NCBI GenBank assembly: GCA_028290765.1
Contig: JAQGJF010000379.1
Span: 1-8,050 of the forward strand
DNA: 8,050 bases
Source of the DNA: Tardiphaga sp.
GTDB lineage: Bacteria > Pseudomonadota > Alphaproteobacteria > Rhizobiales > Xanthobacteraceae
Reading direction: 5' to 3'
Below are positions 1 to 6,160 of the stretch, one piece after another (the first letter of the stretch is position 1; the number at the start of each line of letters is the position of its first letter). The notes under the pieces are model-generated. The model searched no databases and was not told where the DNA came from. It saw only the letters and a program-made list of their open reading frames with translations. The position numbers and the translations under genes were made by a program.

Positions 1-679
1 CGACCTCGACGAAAGCGTCGGTATTGGCGGCTTCGGTCGCCGGGCGGGTATAGCAGGCGTCGGTCTTCACCCGCAGCGCGCCGAACTGCACGGTCTCGCC
101 GATATCGGCATCGAAATTGATAATGCGGCCGGTGATCTTGTCGAGACCCGAAAAGCTGGCCTTCTTGTTGACGATCTTCTGGGCCGGCGGCTCGGTGACG
201 ACCTCGTCGCCCGGCTGCAAGGTCGCCGGCGACGGCGGCGCGGTGCCGGTGCGCGGCTGGCGTTGCCCGGGCGCCAATCCCGGCAACGGATTGGCCGGCG
301 GGGCATTCGCCACACCGGGCAGAGGCTGGCCGGGCGCGCCTGGCGGCACGTTCTGCGGCACGACAGTGGTCGCCGCCGGAGGCGGCAAAGGCTGCGACTG
401 CACCGGTCCGGGGGGAGGCACACCCTGCCCCGGCAGCGGGCGGTTGGGCGTCGGCAGCAGCCGGCCCTGCCGCGGCAGATCCGGCACCTCTTCCTCGTCG
501 TCCTGAGGCTGGGGCACGTTGCCGCGAGGAACGTTACCCGGCGGCCGCGGCACCGGATCGGAAAAGATGTTGCCGATCTGGGCCCGCGCGGGCAGCGGCG
601 CCAGCGCGATCGCTGCGGCCGCAAAGAGCGCCGCGAACCCAAGGGTGGCAGTGGTTTTCAGCATCTCGCGCGGCTTCAT
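1..679 (-). CDS. DUF2155 domain-containing secreted protein (3' end outside window)
   Basis: This is a partial gene whose C-terminus lies beyond the left edge; about 226 residues are visible. The N-terminus is a clear Sec signal peptide: a short basic start, a hydrophobic Ala-rich core around residues 11-27, and a PARA|Q cleavage site near residues 33/34, so the protein is probably periplasmic or outer-membrane associated. Residues about 42-165 form a very Pro/Gly/Gln-rich low-complexity linker with one acidic patch (DDEEE). From about residue 165 the conserved part begins, with KITGRI, GETVQFGALRVKTDACYTRP and a following DAFVEV, which I recognise as the DUF2155 pattern of Alphaproteobacteria. 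The function of DUF2155 is not known. An in-frame ATG at 664 (MLKTTATLGF) is an alternative start; neither start has a strong Shine-Dalgarno. In related genomes I recall DUF2155 lying beside aat and an NDUFA12-like gene, but those would be outside this window. Confidence 0.82.
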   Translation of the reverse strand, partial: MKPREMLKTTATLGFAALFAAAAIALAPLPARAQIGNIFSDPVPRPPGNVPRGNVPQPQDDEEEVPDLPRQGRLLPTPNRPLPGQGVPPPGPVQSQPLPPPAATTVVPQNVPPGAPGQPLPGVANAPPANPLPGLAPGQRQPRTGTAPPSPATLQPGDEVVTEPPAQKIVNKKASFSGLDKITGRIINFDADIGETVQFGALRVKTDACYTRPATEAANTDAFVEV

Positions 680-965
680 CAGACGAATCGGGCTCGCGAC
701 ATTGTATATTCGATCGGCCGCTTGCAGGGCTTTCCGGTTAACACGCCGAATACGGCGGGGAAAGGGCGGTTGCGGGGCGCGCCCGCCTCTCCTGCCCGCA
801 CCCGGACCACGCCCCACCGGCTGGTCACCCGCCCCGACAAATGAAATAGTCGCTTTTTAGACACGCTTTTTAAAACACGCCTTGGGGAATCCGCATTGCG
901 CGGCATGGCGTGGATTCGGCGCTCGAAATCCGGAACAAACCGGAGCGGAAAAGGAAACGCCCGAC
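680..965. other. Divergent intergenic spacer (286 bp) with AT-rich patch
   Basis: This is the gene-free stretch between the divergent DUF2155 and SDR genes, so both promoters should lie here. Most of it is GC-rich. Positions about 838-878 are conspicuously AT-rich and hold the direct repeat listed separately. A weak inverted repeat GAATCC/GGATTC (887-892 and 912-917, 19-bp loop) is also present. I could not pick a convincing -35/-10 pair for either direction. Open frames crossing it (for example an upstream extension of the SDR gene from 882) lack a ribosome binding site and are not credible genes. Confidence 0.5.
851..872. repeat. 9-bp direct repeat CGCTTTTTA x2
   Basis: CGCTTTTTA occurs at 851-859 and again at 864-872, 13 bp start to start, with similar following bases (GACA and AAAACA). 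It sits in the AT-rich part of the spacer about 95 bp upstream of the SDR start. A period slightly over one helical turn would suit a dimeric regulator or a promoter-proximal site, but the function is inferred only. Confidence 0.35.
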
Positions 966-1745
966 ATGGCCGATCGTATTCGTCTGGATGGCAGGGTCGC
1001 CCTGGTCACCGGCGCCGCCGGCGTCATCGGAACCGCGACCATGCGGCTCCTGGCCGAACGCGGCGCGCGCATTGTCGCCGTCGACCGCAACGAGAAGCCG
1101 CTGCAGGCTTCGATCGAGAATCTGCCGGTATCGGCGCAAGCGCTGGCTATCACCGCCAATGTCACCCAGGAGGACGAAGTCGCGGACTACGTCCGCCGGA
1201 CGGTCGACACATTCGGCGCCGTCGACGTGTTCTACAACAACGCCGGTGTCGAGGGCGACATCGCGCCGATCATCAAATATTCGCTCGAAAGTTTTCGCCG
1301 GGTGCTCGATGTCAATGTGGTCGGCGTATTCCTCGGGCTGAAGCATGTGCTGCCGGCGATGCTGCGGCAAAACCGCGGCAGCATCGTTAACACCGCATCG
1401 ATCGCCGGGCAGATCGGAGCAGCCCAAATCGCCGCCTACAGCGCCAGCAAGCACGCGGTAATCGGCCTGACCAAGAGCGCGGCGCTGGAATGCGCGGCGA
1501 CAGCCGTGCGCGACAATTGCGTATGTCCCGGACTGATCGACAGCCGGATGCTGAGCGCGATCATCGAGGGGCGCAATCCCGGCCATGCGCCGGTGCCGTC
1601 CGAGCGGATCGTCGAGCAGATTCCGGCACGGCGGCTGGGGCAGGCGTCGGAAGTCGCTTCCATCGTCGCCTTCCTCGCCTCCGACGAGGCGAGCTATGTC
1701 ACCGGTTCGGCTTACACCGTCGACGGTGGACGTACCACGAGCTAG
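966..1745 (+). CDS. SDR family NAD(P)-dependent oxidoreductase
   Basis: A 259-residue classical short-chain dehydrogenase/reductase, of usual length, expected to be a cytoplasmic tetrameric or dimeric Rossmann enzyme that oxidises or reduces a hydroxyl/keto group. Visible motifs: cofactor loop TGAAGVIG (15-22); Asp40 at the end of beta-2 (AVDRN), which in this family favours NAD(H) over NADP(H); NNAG (91-94); Asn117; catalytic Ser145 in NTASIAG; and Tyr158/Lys162 in YSASK. CPGLIDSRM and the C-terminal VTGSAYTVDGG are also typical. The ATG at 966 is chosen because AAGGAAA (951-957) lies 8 bases upstream and the protein starts just ahead of the Rossmann strand. One oddity: the usual RVN before the CPG motif reads RDN (182-184), placing a charged residue in a normally hydrophobic strand. 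It heads a tight co-directional gene cluster with a lipase-like hydrolase 28 bp downstream. Substrate cannot be told from sequence. Confidence 0.93.
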   Translation: MADRIRLDGRVALVTGAAGVIGTATMRLLAERGARIVAVDRNEKPLQASIENLPVSAQALAITANVTQEDEVADYVRRTVDTFGAVDVFYNNAGVEGDIAPIIKYSLESFRRVLDVNVVGVFLGLKHVLPAMLRQNRGSIVNTASIAGQIGAAQIAAYSASKHAVIGLTKSAALECAATAVRDNCVCPGLIDSRMLSAIIEGRNPGHAPVPSERIVEQIPARRLGQASEVASIVAFLASDEASYVTGSAYTVDGGRTTS

Positions 1746-1773
1746 AATTCTTGGTGCAAGCACAGGTCTCTTC

Positions 1774-2721
1774 ATGCCCGTCACCCTCGACCCCGATGCC
1801 GCCGCCGTGTTCAAGGCTTTTCAGGAAGCCGGACGGCCGCCTTATGAGAGCGGCTCACCCGCCGAGGCCCGCGAGCTGTATTTGAAAGCCCGCCTCGTCA
1901 CCAATCCCGAGCCGCCCGAAATCGAATCCACCAAAGCGCTGACGATCCCCTCGCCGGCCGGCATGATTCCAGCGCGTATCTACACGCCGAAGACGCTTCG
2001 CAAATTCGACGGGATGGCGCCGGCTTTGGTGTTCTTCCACGGCGGCGGCTGGGTGATCGGCAATCTCGATTCGCATGACGTGGCGTGCCGCACGCTGGCG
2101 CATGAAGGCGAGTTGATCGTGATCTCGGTCGACTACCGGCTCTCGCCCGAGCACAAATTCCCGGCCGCCGTCGAGGATGCGATCACGGCGACCGAATGGA
2201 TCTCGAACAACGCGCTGGCGTTGGACATCGACAGCACGCGACTGATGGTCGGCGGCGACAGCGCCGGCGGCAATCTCGCCGCGGTGGTCGCGATCAACGC
2301 GCGCGACGCCGGAGACCCAAAACTGGCCGGCCAGGTGCTGATCTATCCCGGCACCGATTTCCGGATGACGCATCCCTCGCACAGCGAGCCGGAAACCAGC
2401 ATCCTGCTGACGCATTCGGTGATCCGGTGGTTTCGCGACCATTATCTCAACGGCCCGGCCGATGTCGACGACTGGCGCGCCTCGCCGGCCCGGGTCGCCA
2501 ATCTGGCCGGCCTGCCGCCGGCCTACGTCCTGACCGCCGGCGCCGATCCGCTGCGCGATGAGGGCGAAGAATTCGCCGGACGGCTGAAGCAGGCCGGCGT
2601 GCCGCTGACGTACCGAACGTTTCCCGGCCAGTTCCATGGCTTCTTCACCATGGGTAAGCTGCTGCCGCAAGCCATCATCGCCGCCCGCGAGATCGGCGAA
2701 TGGCTGAAGGCGCAGGGCTGA
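1774..2721 (+). CDS. Alpha/beta-hydrolase, HSL (hormone-sensitive lipase) family esterase
   Basis: A 315-residue protein with all hallmarks of bacterial HSL-type (family IV) carboxylesterases, which hydrolyse short-chain esters. The oxyanion-hole motif HGGG is at 89-92, followed by GW. The nucleophile elbow GDSAGG is at 161-166 with Ser163. The remaining triad members are Asp258 in the DPLRDEG motif and His288 in FHGFF. The conserved DYRLSPEHKFPAA (120-132) is also typical. Residues 1-50 form the cap region common in this family; there is no signal peptide, so it should be cytoplasmic. The start at 1774 is preferred because upstream codons overlap the SDR gene in another frame, although the ribosome binding site is weak. 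It lies 28 bp after the SDR stop and 3 bp before the next gene, so it is very likely co-transcribed and perhaps translationally coupled with its downstream neighbour. The natural substrate is unknown. Confidence 0.93.
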   Translation: MPVTLDPDAAAVFKAFQEAGRPPYESGSPAEARELYLKARLVTNPEPPEIESTKALTIPSPAGMIPARIYTPKTLRKFDGMAPALVFFHGGGWVIGNLDSHDVACRTLAHEGELIVISVDYRLSPEHKFPAAVEDAITATEWISNNALALDIDSTRLMVGGDSAGGNLAAVVAINARDAGDPKLAGQVLIYPGTDFRMTHPSHSEPETSILLTHSVIRWFRDHYLNGPADVDDWRASPARVANLAGLPPAYVLTAGADPLRDEGEEFAGRLKQAGVPLTYRTFPGQFHGFFTMGKLLPQAIIAAREIGEWLKAQG

Positions 2722-2724
2722 TCG

Positions 2725-3216
2725 ATGAAGAAACCAGAGGCGGTCAAATCCGGCGCGCCGGTGAAGGGCCGTTGCCTCTGCGGCGCGGTCCAGTTCGAAA
2801 TCGACTTTCCCGCCCGCTGGGCCTGGCACGATCATTCACGCGCCAGCCGGCAGGCGCATGGCGCCGCCTATGCCACTTACGTCGGAAGCTGGCGCAAGCG
2901 TTTTCGCATCACCAAAGGCGAGAAGGAAATCACCCGCTTTGAAGACCCGGCCTCGAAGACCGTGCGAAGTTTTTGCGCGCGATGCGGCACGCCATTGTTC
3001 TACGAGCGGCCCCGCTCGCCGCATATGGTCAATATTTCGCGCGCTCTGTTCGAAAGCCGCACTGGCCGGCAGCCGCTCTATCACATCGGCATCCAGGAAC
3101 TGCAGGAATGGACTTGGACCGGCGAACCGCTGGTGCCGCTGAAGGGTTTCCCCGGCGTCGTCTGGGAACGCTCGAAAAAGAAAAAGAAGCGGCTCGCCGA
3201 CGGCGAACCGTTCTAG
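2725..3216 (+). CDS. GFA/CENP-V family protein with altered catalytic zinc site
   Basis: A 163-residue protein with the GFA (glutathione-dependent formaldehyde-activating enzyme/CENP-V) fold. The structural zinc ligands are intact: Cys17 and Cys19 in GRCLCGAV and Cys84/Cys87 in CARCGTPLF. The segment that normally carries the second set of zinc cysteines (CxxC followed by RRAHG) is recognisable from its surroundings at about 35-55, but reads HSRASRQAHG, with Ser at both expected Cys positions (38 and 41). In the studied GFA enzyme those cysteines bind the catalytic zinc, so this member probably has no such activity or uses another ligand set; calling it a formaldehyde-activating enzyme would be unsafe. 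The C-terminus has a basic run (KKKKKR). The ATG lies 3 bp after the hydrolase stop, with a weak purine stretch in the end of that gene. I recall similar Bradyrhizobium proteins, so the change may define a subfamily rather than be a recent loss. Confidence 0.85.
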   Translation: MKKPEAVKSGAPVKGRCLCGAVQFEIDFPARWAWHDHSRASRQAHGAAYATYVGSWRKRFRITKGEKEITRFEDPASKTVRSFCARCGTPLFYERPRSPHMVNISRALFESRTGRQPLYHIGIQELQEWTWTGEPLVPLKGFPGVVWERSKKKKKRLADGEPF

Positions 3217-3245
3217 AATTGGCGCTCGCGAACGGGATAATTCGA

Positions 3246-4217
3246 GTGAACACAAAATCACAGGCAGGCCTGCTCCCGGCCCTGACGGGCGCCGAAGCCT
3301 TTCGCGCGTGGCGGGCGGATCGCGCGCAATGGCTGCCGGCGGTCACCGCGATCGCGCGTGATCACGCTTTGCCTTACGACTCCGTCGAGGCGTTTTCGAC
3401 CGGAACCAATCTGGTCGTCGCGCTCGATGACCGGCTCATTCTCAAGCTGTTCCCGCCGATGTTTCGGAGCCAGTTCGTTTCCGAACACACATCGCTTGCG
3501 TTGCTCGACGGACGCCTGAGCGTGCCGATCCCGAAGATCGTATTCAAGGGTGAGCGCGAGCAATGGCCGTATCTGGTGATCACGCGCCTCGACGGCATTT
3601 TGGGCACAGAGGCCTGGCCGCTGCTGCCGGAGGATCAGAAGGAAAATGTCCTCGGTCAGATCGGCGAGACGATTGCGGAAGTTCAGCGCGCTCCGATCGG
3701 CGACCTCGCGCATCTGGAGCCGAACTGGAAGCAGTTCATCGCCAAGCAGATCGAAGGCTGCCGGGCCAGGCACCAGCGGCTGGGATTGCCGCCGAAACAT
3801 CTGGCCGGTCTCGACGAGCTGCTGCGGCAGGCTCCCGAGCTCATTCCGATGCATGCGGCGCCGGTGATCCTGATCGGCGAATACATCCCGGAGAACATTC
3901 TACTGAGCTGCCATTCCGGGGACTGGAAGCTGTCGGGCCTGTTCGATTTTGGTGACGTCATGACCGGCTGGGGCGAATACGATCTGCTCGGCCCCAGCGC
4001 GTTCATGACGGCGGGAATGCCGCGGCGGGTTCAGCGCCTGTTGCGTGGTTTCGGATATTCGCCGGCGGATATCGACGAGGCGCTGACCCGGCGCCTCCTG
4101 ATCCTGATGCTGCTGCACCGCGCCAGCGACCCGGTCCGGCATATCTGTATCGAGGGTTGGCAGGACAAGACCGATAACTTGGCCGACCTCGCGCGTTTGC
4201 TGTGGCCGATCGCATGA
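3246..4217 (+). CDS. APH-fold phosphotransferase-like protein
   Basis: A 323-residue protein of aminoglycoside phosphotransferase (protein kinase-like) fold. N-lobe features: a Gly-containing loop STGTNLVVAL (51-60), the likely ATP-binding Lys67 in LILKLF, and a candidate partner Glu80. C-lobe features: LIGEYIPENILL (209-220) in the catalytic-loop position, where APH enzymes have HGDxxxxN, and FDFGD (233-237) as the metal-binding DFG-like motif. Asn217 and Asp234/Asp237 are kept, but His and catalytic Asp are replaced by Ile210 and Glu212. It may be a divergent small-molecule kinase or an inactive member; antibiotic resistance should not be inferred. The GTG at 3246 is chosen as start because it opens the conserved region and follows the GFA stop by 29 bp; an in-frame TTG at 3219 is possible. 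The ribosome binding site is weak. It is the last gene of the cluster, ending 33 bp from the convergent LysR gene. Confidence 0.8.
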   Translation: MNTKSQAGLLPALTGAEAFRAWRADRAQWLPAVTAIARDHALPYDSVEAFSTGTNLVVALDDRLILKLFPPMFRSQFVSEHTSLALLDGRLSVPIPKIVFKGEREQWPYLVITRLDGILGTEAWPLLPEDQKENVLGQIGETIAEVQRAPIGDLAHLEPNWKQFIAKQIEGCRARHQRLGLPPKHLAGLDELLRQAPELIPMHAAPVILIGEYIPENILLSCHSGDWKLSGLFDFGDVMTGWGEYDLLGPSAFMTAGMPRRVQRLLRGFGYSPADIDEALTRRLLILMLLHRASDPVRHICIEGWQDKTDNLADLARLLWPIA

Positions 4218-4250
4218 ATGCGCCGTGACGATGTCAAATCCCCGATCACA

Positions 4251-5159
4251 TCATCTTGCCCGCTTCATGAATCGCGTCGACATATCGATGAAAGCCCGCA
4301 GTTTCGGCTGGTTCTGGCTCTTCGCTGGAAAATACAAAAACAACCCTGGCTTGGTCGGAAGATGCGAGGCAAGAACGGGCTCGAGTTCGCCGGATTTCAG
4401 TTCGCGGGCCGCGACGAGATCGGCCGTGTAGGCGAGACCGACGCTTTTTTTGGCAAGCTCGATCATGGTGATGTGGTCGTTGACGATCATGCTTCCCGGT
4501 GGGTCGAGCGAGAATTCCCGTCCCTTGCGCTGGAACTGCCAACGATAAACGGCCTGCGCGGTCGGGAAGCGATAGCGGATGCATTCGTGACTGGTCAGAT
4601 CCTCCGGCACCCGCGGTCGACCGCGCGCGGCGAAATAGGAAGGGGTGCCGAGCACCGACCAGCGGAAATCCGGCGTGATTTTTACGGCGACCATGTCGCG
4701 TTCGATGAACTCGCCGATGCGGATGCCGGCATCGAACCGGCCGGCGGCCAGGTCGACCGAAGCATCGTCTACCGCGATCTCCACCCTGACATCCGGGTAG
4801 GCCCGGCGGAACTCCGGCAGCACGGGCATGATCACCAGATCCAGGGCGATCCGCGGCACCGAAAGGCGAAGGTGCCCGATCGGACGCTGCCGCAGTTGAA
4901 CGAGCGCCTCCAGCGCGTCGCCAATTTCGGCCGAGGCCGGCCGCAATCGCGCCAGGAAATCCGCACCGACCTCCGTCAGGGCGACGCTGCGGGTGGTGCG
5001 CTGGAACAGCGGCAGTCCGACCCGGATCTCCAGGGATCGGATCGCCTGGCTGACGGCTCCAGGCGTCACCCCAAGTTCGGCAGCCGCCGCGCGAAAGCTG
5101 GCGTGGTCGGCAACGGCGAGAAATTCGGAAAGCCCGGTGAACACATCGGTGCGGGCCAA
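4251..5159 (-). CDS. LysR-family transcriptional regulator
   Basis: A 302-residue LysR-type regulator of standard length. The N-terminal winged HTH covers about residues 1-66: FLAVADHASFRAAAAELGVT, then PGAVSQAIRSLEIRVGLPLF and the wing RTTRSVALTEVG. From about residue 92 (GHLRLSVPRIA) to the end is the periplasmic-binding-protein-like effector domain, of the CrgA-like type by pattern (HLRLSVP, FDAGIRIGEF). The start is a TTG at 5159: the sequence GGAGGG (5171-5166 on this strand) stands 6 bases upstream, and no in-frame ATG is near the beginning of the HTH. It is divergent from the osmC-like gene across 121 bp, the usual LysR arrangement with a regulated target and self-repression, so control of the osmC/NTF2 pair is a fair inference. 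Its 3' end is 33 bp from the convergent phosphotransferase-like gene. The effector is not predictable. Confidence 0.92.
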   Translation of the reverse strand: MARTDVFTGLSEFLAVADHASFRAAAAELGVTPGAVSQAIRSLEIRVGLPLFQRTTRSVALTEVGADFLARLRPASAEIGDALEALVQLRQRPIGHLRLSVPRIALDLVIMPVLPEFRRAYPDVRVEIAVDDASVDLAAGRFDAGIRIGEFIERDMVAVKITPDFRWSVLGTPSYFAARGRPRVPEDLTSHECIRYRFPTAQAVYRWQFQRKGREFSLDPPGSMIVNDHITMIELAKKSVGLAYTADLVAARELKSGELEPVLASHLPTKPGLFLYFPAKSQNQPKLRAFIDMSTRFMKRAR

Positions 5160-5161
5160 TA

Positions 5162-5171
5162 CTCACCCTCC
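5162..5171 (-). promoter_or_regulatory. Strong Shine-Dalgarno deciding the TTG start of lysR
   Basis: On the minus strand the bases read GGAGGGTGAG, close to the perfect anti-16S complement, and end 2 bases before the TTG at 5159. GGAGGG to TTG spacing is 6 bases. An ATG at 5173 and a GTG at 5166 overlap this site but are in other frames. Confidence 0.6.
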
Positions 5172-5183
5172 ATGAACGATATT

Positions 5184-5196
5184 AGATAGATCATCT
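5184..5196. promoter_or_regulatory. Candidate LysR operator, AGAT-N5-ATCT
   Basis: An interrupted palindrome AGAT-AGATC-ATCT lies in the lysR/osmC spacer and abuts or overlaps the start of the candidate -35 element of the osmC promoter. LysR regulators typically bind short dyads near a divergent target promoter. The arms are only 4 bp, so it could be chance. Confidence 0.3.
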
Positions 5197-5225
5197 TAAC
5201 ACAGCATGGCGATAACGTCTATTTT
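5196..5225 (+). promoter_or_regulatory. Candidate sigma-70-like promoter for osmC
   Basis: TTAACA (5196-5201; 5 of 6 to TTGACA) is followed after 18 bases by TATTTT (5220-5225; 4 of 6 to TATAAT), in the AT-rich centre of the spacer. Transcription would start about 5232, giving a leader of about 50 bases. This is a consensus match only. Confidence 0.3.
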
Positions 5226-5280
5226 TCATACCATGCGCCGGTCCTATGTTTGCGCTTGCACAAGCTAGAAAGGATCGCTC

Positions 5281-5724
5281 ATGACAATTCGTGAAAGTGA
5301 AGCAAGGTGGCAGGGTTCGCTGAAGGAAGGCTCCGGCCGCTTACGCCTGGGCAGCGGAGTATTCGAAGGCGCTTCTTCGTTCCCGTCGCGATTCGAGGAT
5401 GGCGCTGGTACCAATCCCGAAGAACTGATCGCCGCGGCACATGCCGGGTGCTTCTCGATGGCCCTCACCGCCATTCTCGGCGAAGCCGGCTTCACGCCGG
5501 CGCTGATCCATACCGTCGCCAAAGCGCATCTCGGTTTCACCGAGGCTGGCCCGACCCTCACCCGGATCGACATCGAAACCGAAGGCGAGGTGCCTGGCAT
5601 CGATGGCGCCGGCTTCCTGCAACACGCCGAGGCGGCGAAAACGCGTTGTCTGGTTTCCAGAGCGCTGGCCGGTGTCCCGACCATCACGCTGAAAGCAAAA
5701 CTGCGCGAGCGGACGGAGGCATGA
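5281..5724 (+). CDS. OsmC family peroxiredoxin-like protein
   Basis: A 147-residue OsmC-family protein, the usual length for OsmC itself; these are cytoplasmic thiol peroxidases that reduce organic hydroperoxides through two cysteines in a homodimer. Both redox cysteines are present: Cys57 in AAAHAGCFSMAL and Cys123 in CLVSRAL. Arg37 and Glu47/Glu48 (TNPEELIAAAHA) match the residues that polarise the peroxidatic cysteine. The second motif is more often CPVSRAL or CPVSKAL; Leu replaces Pro here. The overall pattern (WxGSLKEGSG, FEDGAGTNPEELIAAAHAGC) is closer to OsmC than to Ohr. The start is supported by AAAGGA (5269-5274), 6 bases upstream. It is divergent from the LysR gene and precedes an NTF2-like gene on the same strand, a likely two-gene unit. 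Ohr-like organic peroxide preference is the main alternative. Confidence 0.93.
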   Translation: MTIRESEARWQGSLKEGSGRLRLGSGVFEGASSFPSRFEDGAGTNPEELIAAAHAGCFSMALTAILGEAGFTPALIHTVAKAHLGFTEAGPTLTRIDIETEGEVPGIDGAGFLQHAEAAKTRCLVSRALAGVPTITLKAKLRERTEA

Positions 5725-5726
5725 TC

Positions 5727-5780
5727 ATGGCAGTTCACCGGTTCGCGAGCGATGCACTCAAGCGACAGATATGGAATTGA
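5727..5780 (+). CDS. Possible 17-residue ORF between osmC and NTF2 gene
   Basis: A very short frame beginning ATGGCAGTTCACCGG encodes MAVHRFASDALKRQIWN. Its start is 7 bases after a good GGAGG (5715-5719) located inside the end of the osmC gene, just past that gene's stop (5722-5724); an in-frame ATG at 5721 overlaps that stop. Its own stop (5778-5780) falls 2 bases before the second candidate ATG (5783) of the NTF2-like gene, which has no good ribosome binding site of its own. It could be a translational-coupling peptide that delivers ribosomes to the next gene, or a chance frame. I recognise no family. Conservation in relatives would decide. Confidence 0.25.
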   Translation: MAVHRFASDALKRQIWN

Positions 5781-6160
5781 CCATGCGGCACGATGATCAT
5801 GAACGGATCAGTAGGGAAACCGAGGACGTGATGCGGCAATTCCACGACGCCTTCGATCGTCATGATCCGGCAGCCTTCGTGGAACTGGTCGCCGACGACT
5901 GCGTCATCGAAAACACCACGCCGGCTCCGAACGGTTCGCTGCATGTCGGCAAGCAAGCGTGTCTCGCGGTATGGCAGGGGCTTGCCGCGGCGGCCGGCAC
6001 AGGCTTCAGCAGAGAAGAGGTATCGGTGGTCGGCGAACGGGCGATCGTGCGGTGGCGATACCGGTGGGGCGATGAGGAGAGTCAATCCGTCCGTGGCGTG
6101 AATCTCATGCGCGTCCGCAACGGACGCGTCGTTGAAGCCATGGGCTATGTCAAAGGCTAA
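5771..6160 (+). CDS. Nuclear transport factor 2 / SnoaL-like family protein
   Basis: A 129-residue protein of the cone-shaped NTF2-like fold. Visible pattern: an N-terminal helix with FHDAFDRHDPAAFVELVADDC (24-44), then a strand region with VIENTT, the GK/W segment HVGKQACLAVWQGLA, and the C-terminal sheet REEVSVVGERAIVRWRYRW ending with VRGVNLMRVRNGRVVEAMGYVKG. This is the standard layout of bacterial SnoaL-like polyketide-cyclase or limonene-epoxide-hydrolase relatives, a fold used by small enzymes and by ligand-binding proteins; no specific activity can be assigned. The start is either ATG 5771 or ATG 5783, both without a strong ribosome binding site; the second gives 125 residues. It follows osmC by about 46-58 bp and its stop codon overlaps that of the convergent GlxA-type regulator. 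Confidence 0.8.
   Translation: MELTMRHDDHERISRETEDVMRQFHDAFDRHDPAAFVELVADDCVIENTTPAPNGSLHVGKQACLAVWQGLAAAAGTGFSREEVSVVGERAIVRWRYRWGDEESQSVRGVNLMRVRNGRVVEAMGYVKG

Noticed and set aside
67..642. Long minus-strand open frame and plus-strand frames over 117-860
   Set aside because: They are Arg/Pro/Gly-rich shadow frames of the DUF2155 gene, with no ribosome binding site or family pattern; the true frame has a signal peptide and a recognised domain.
887..917. GAATCC/GGATTC inverted repeat upstream of the SDR gene as a terminator or riboswitch
   Set aside because: Six-base arms with a 19-base loop and no T-run; too weak to claim.
870..1814. Minus-strand open frame of 314 codons opposite the SDR gene
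   Set aside because: It is an antisense shadow in high-GC DNA; the plus-strand SDR has complete family motifs.
1855..2835. Minus-strand open frame of 326 codons opposite the hydrolase gene
   Set aside because: Antisense shadow; the plus strand has the full HGGG/GDSAGG/Asp/His set.
3246..4217. Reading the APH-fold gene as an antibiotic-resistance gene
   Set aside because: The catalytic motif is altered and the context is metabolic; fold alone does not support resistance.
4218..5189. Plus-strand open frame of 323 codons opposite the LysR gene
   Set aside because: No family pattern and weak start; the minus strand encodes a complete LysR protein with a strong ribosome binding site.
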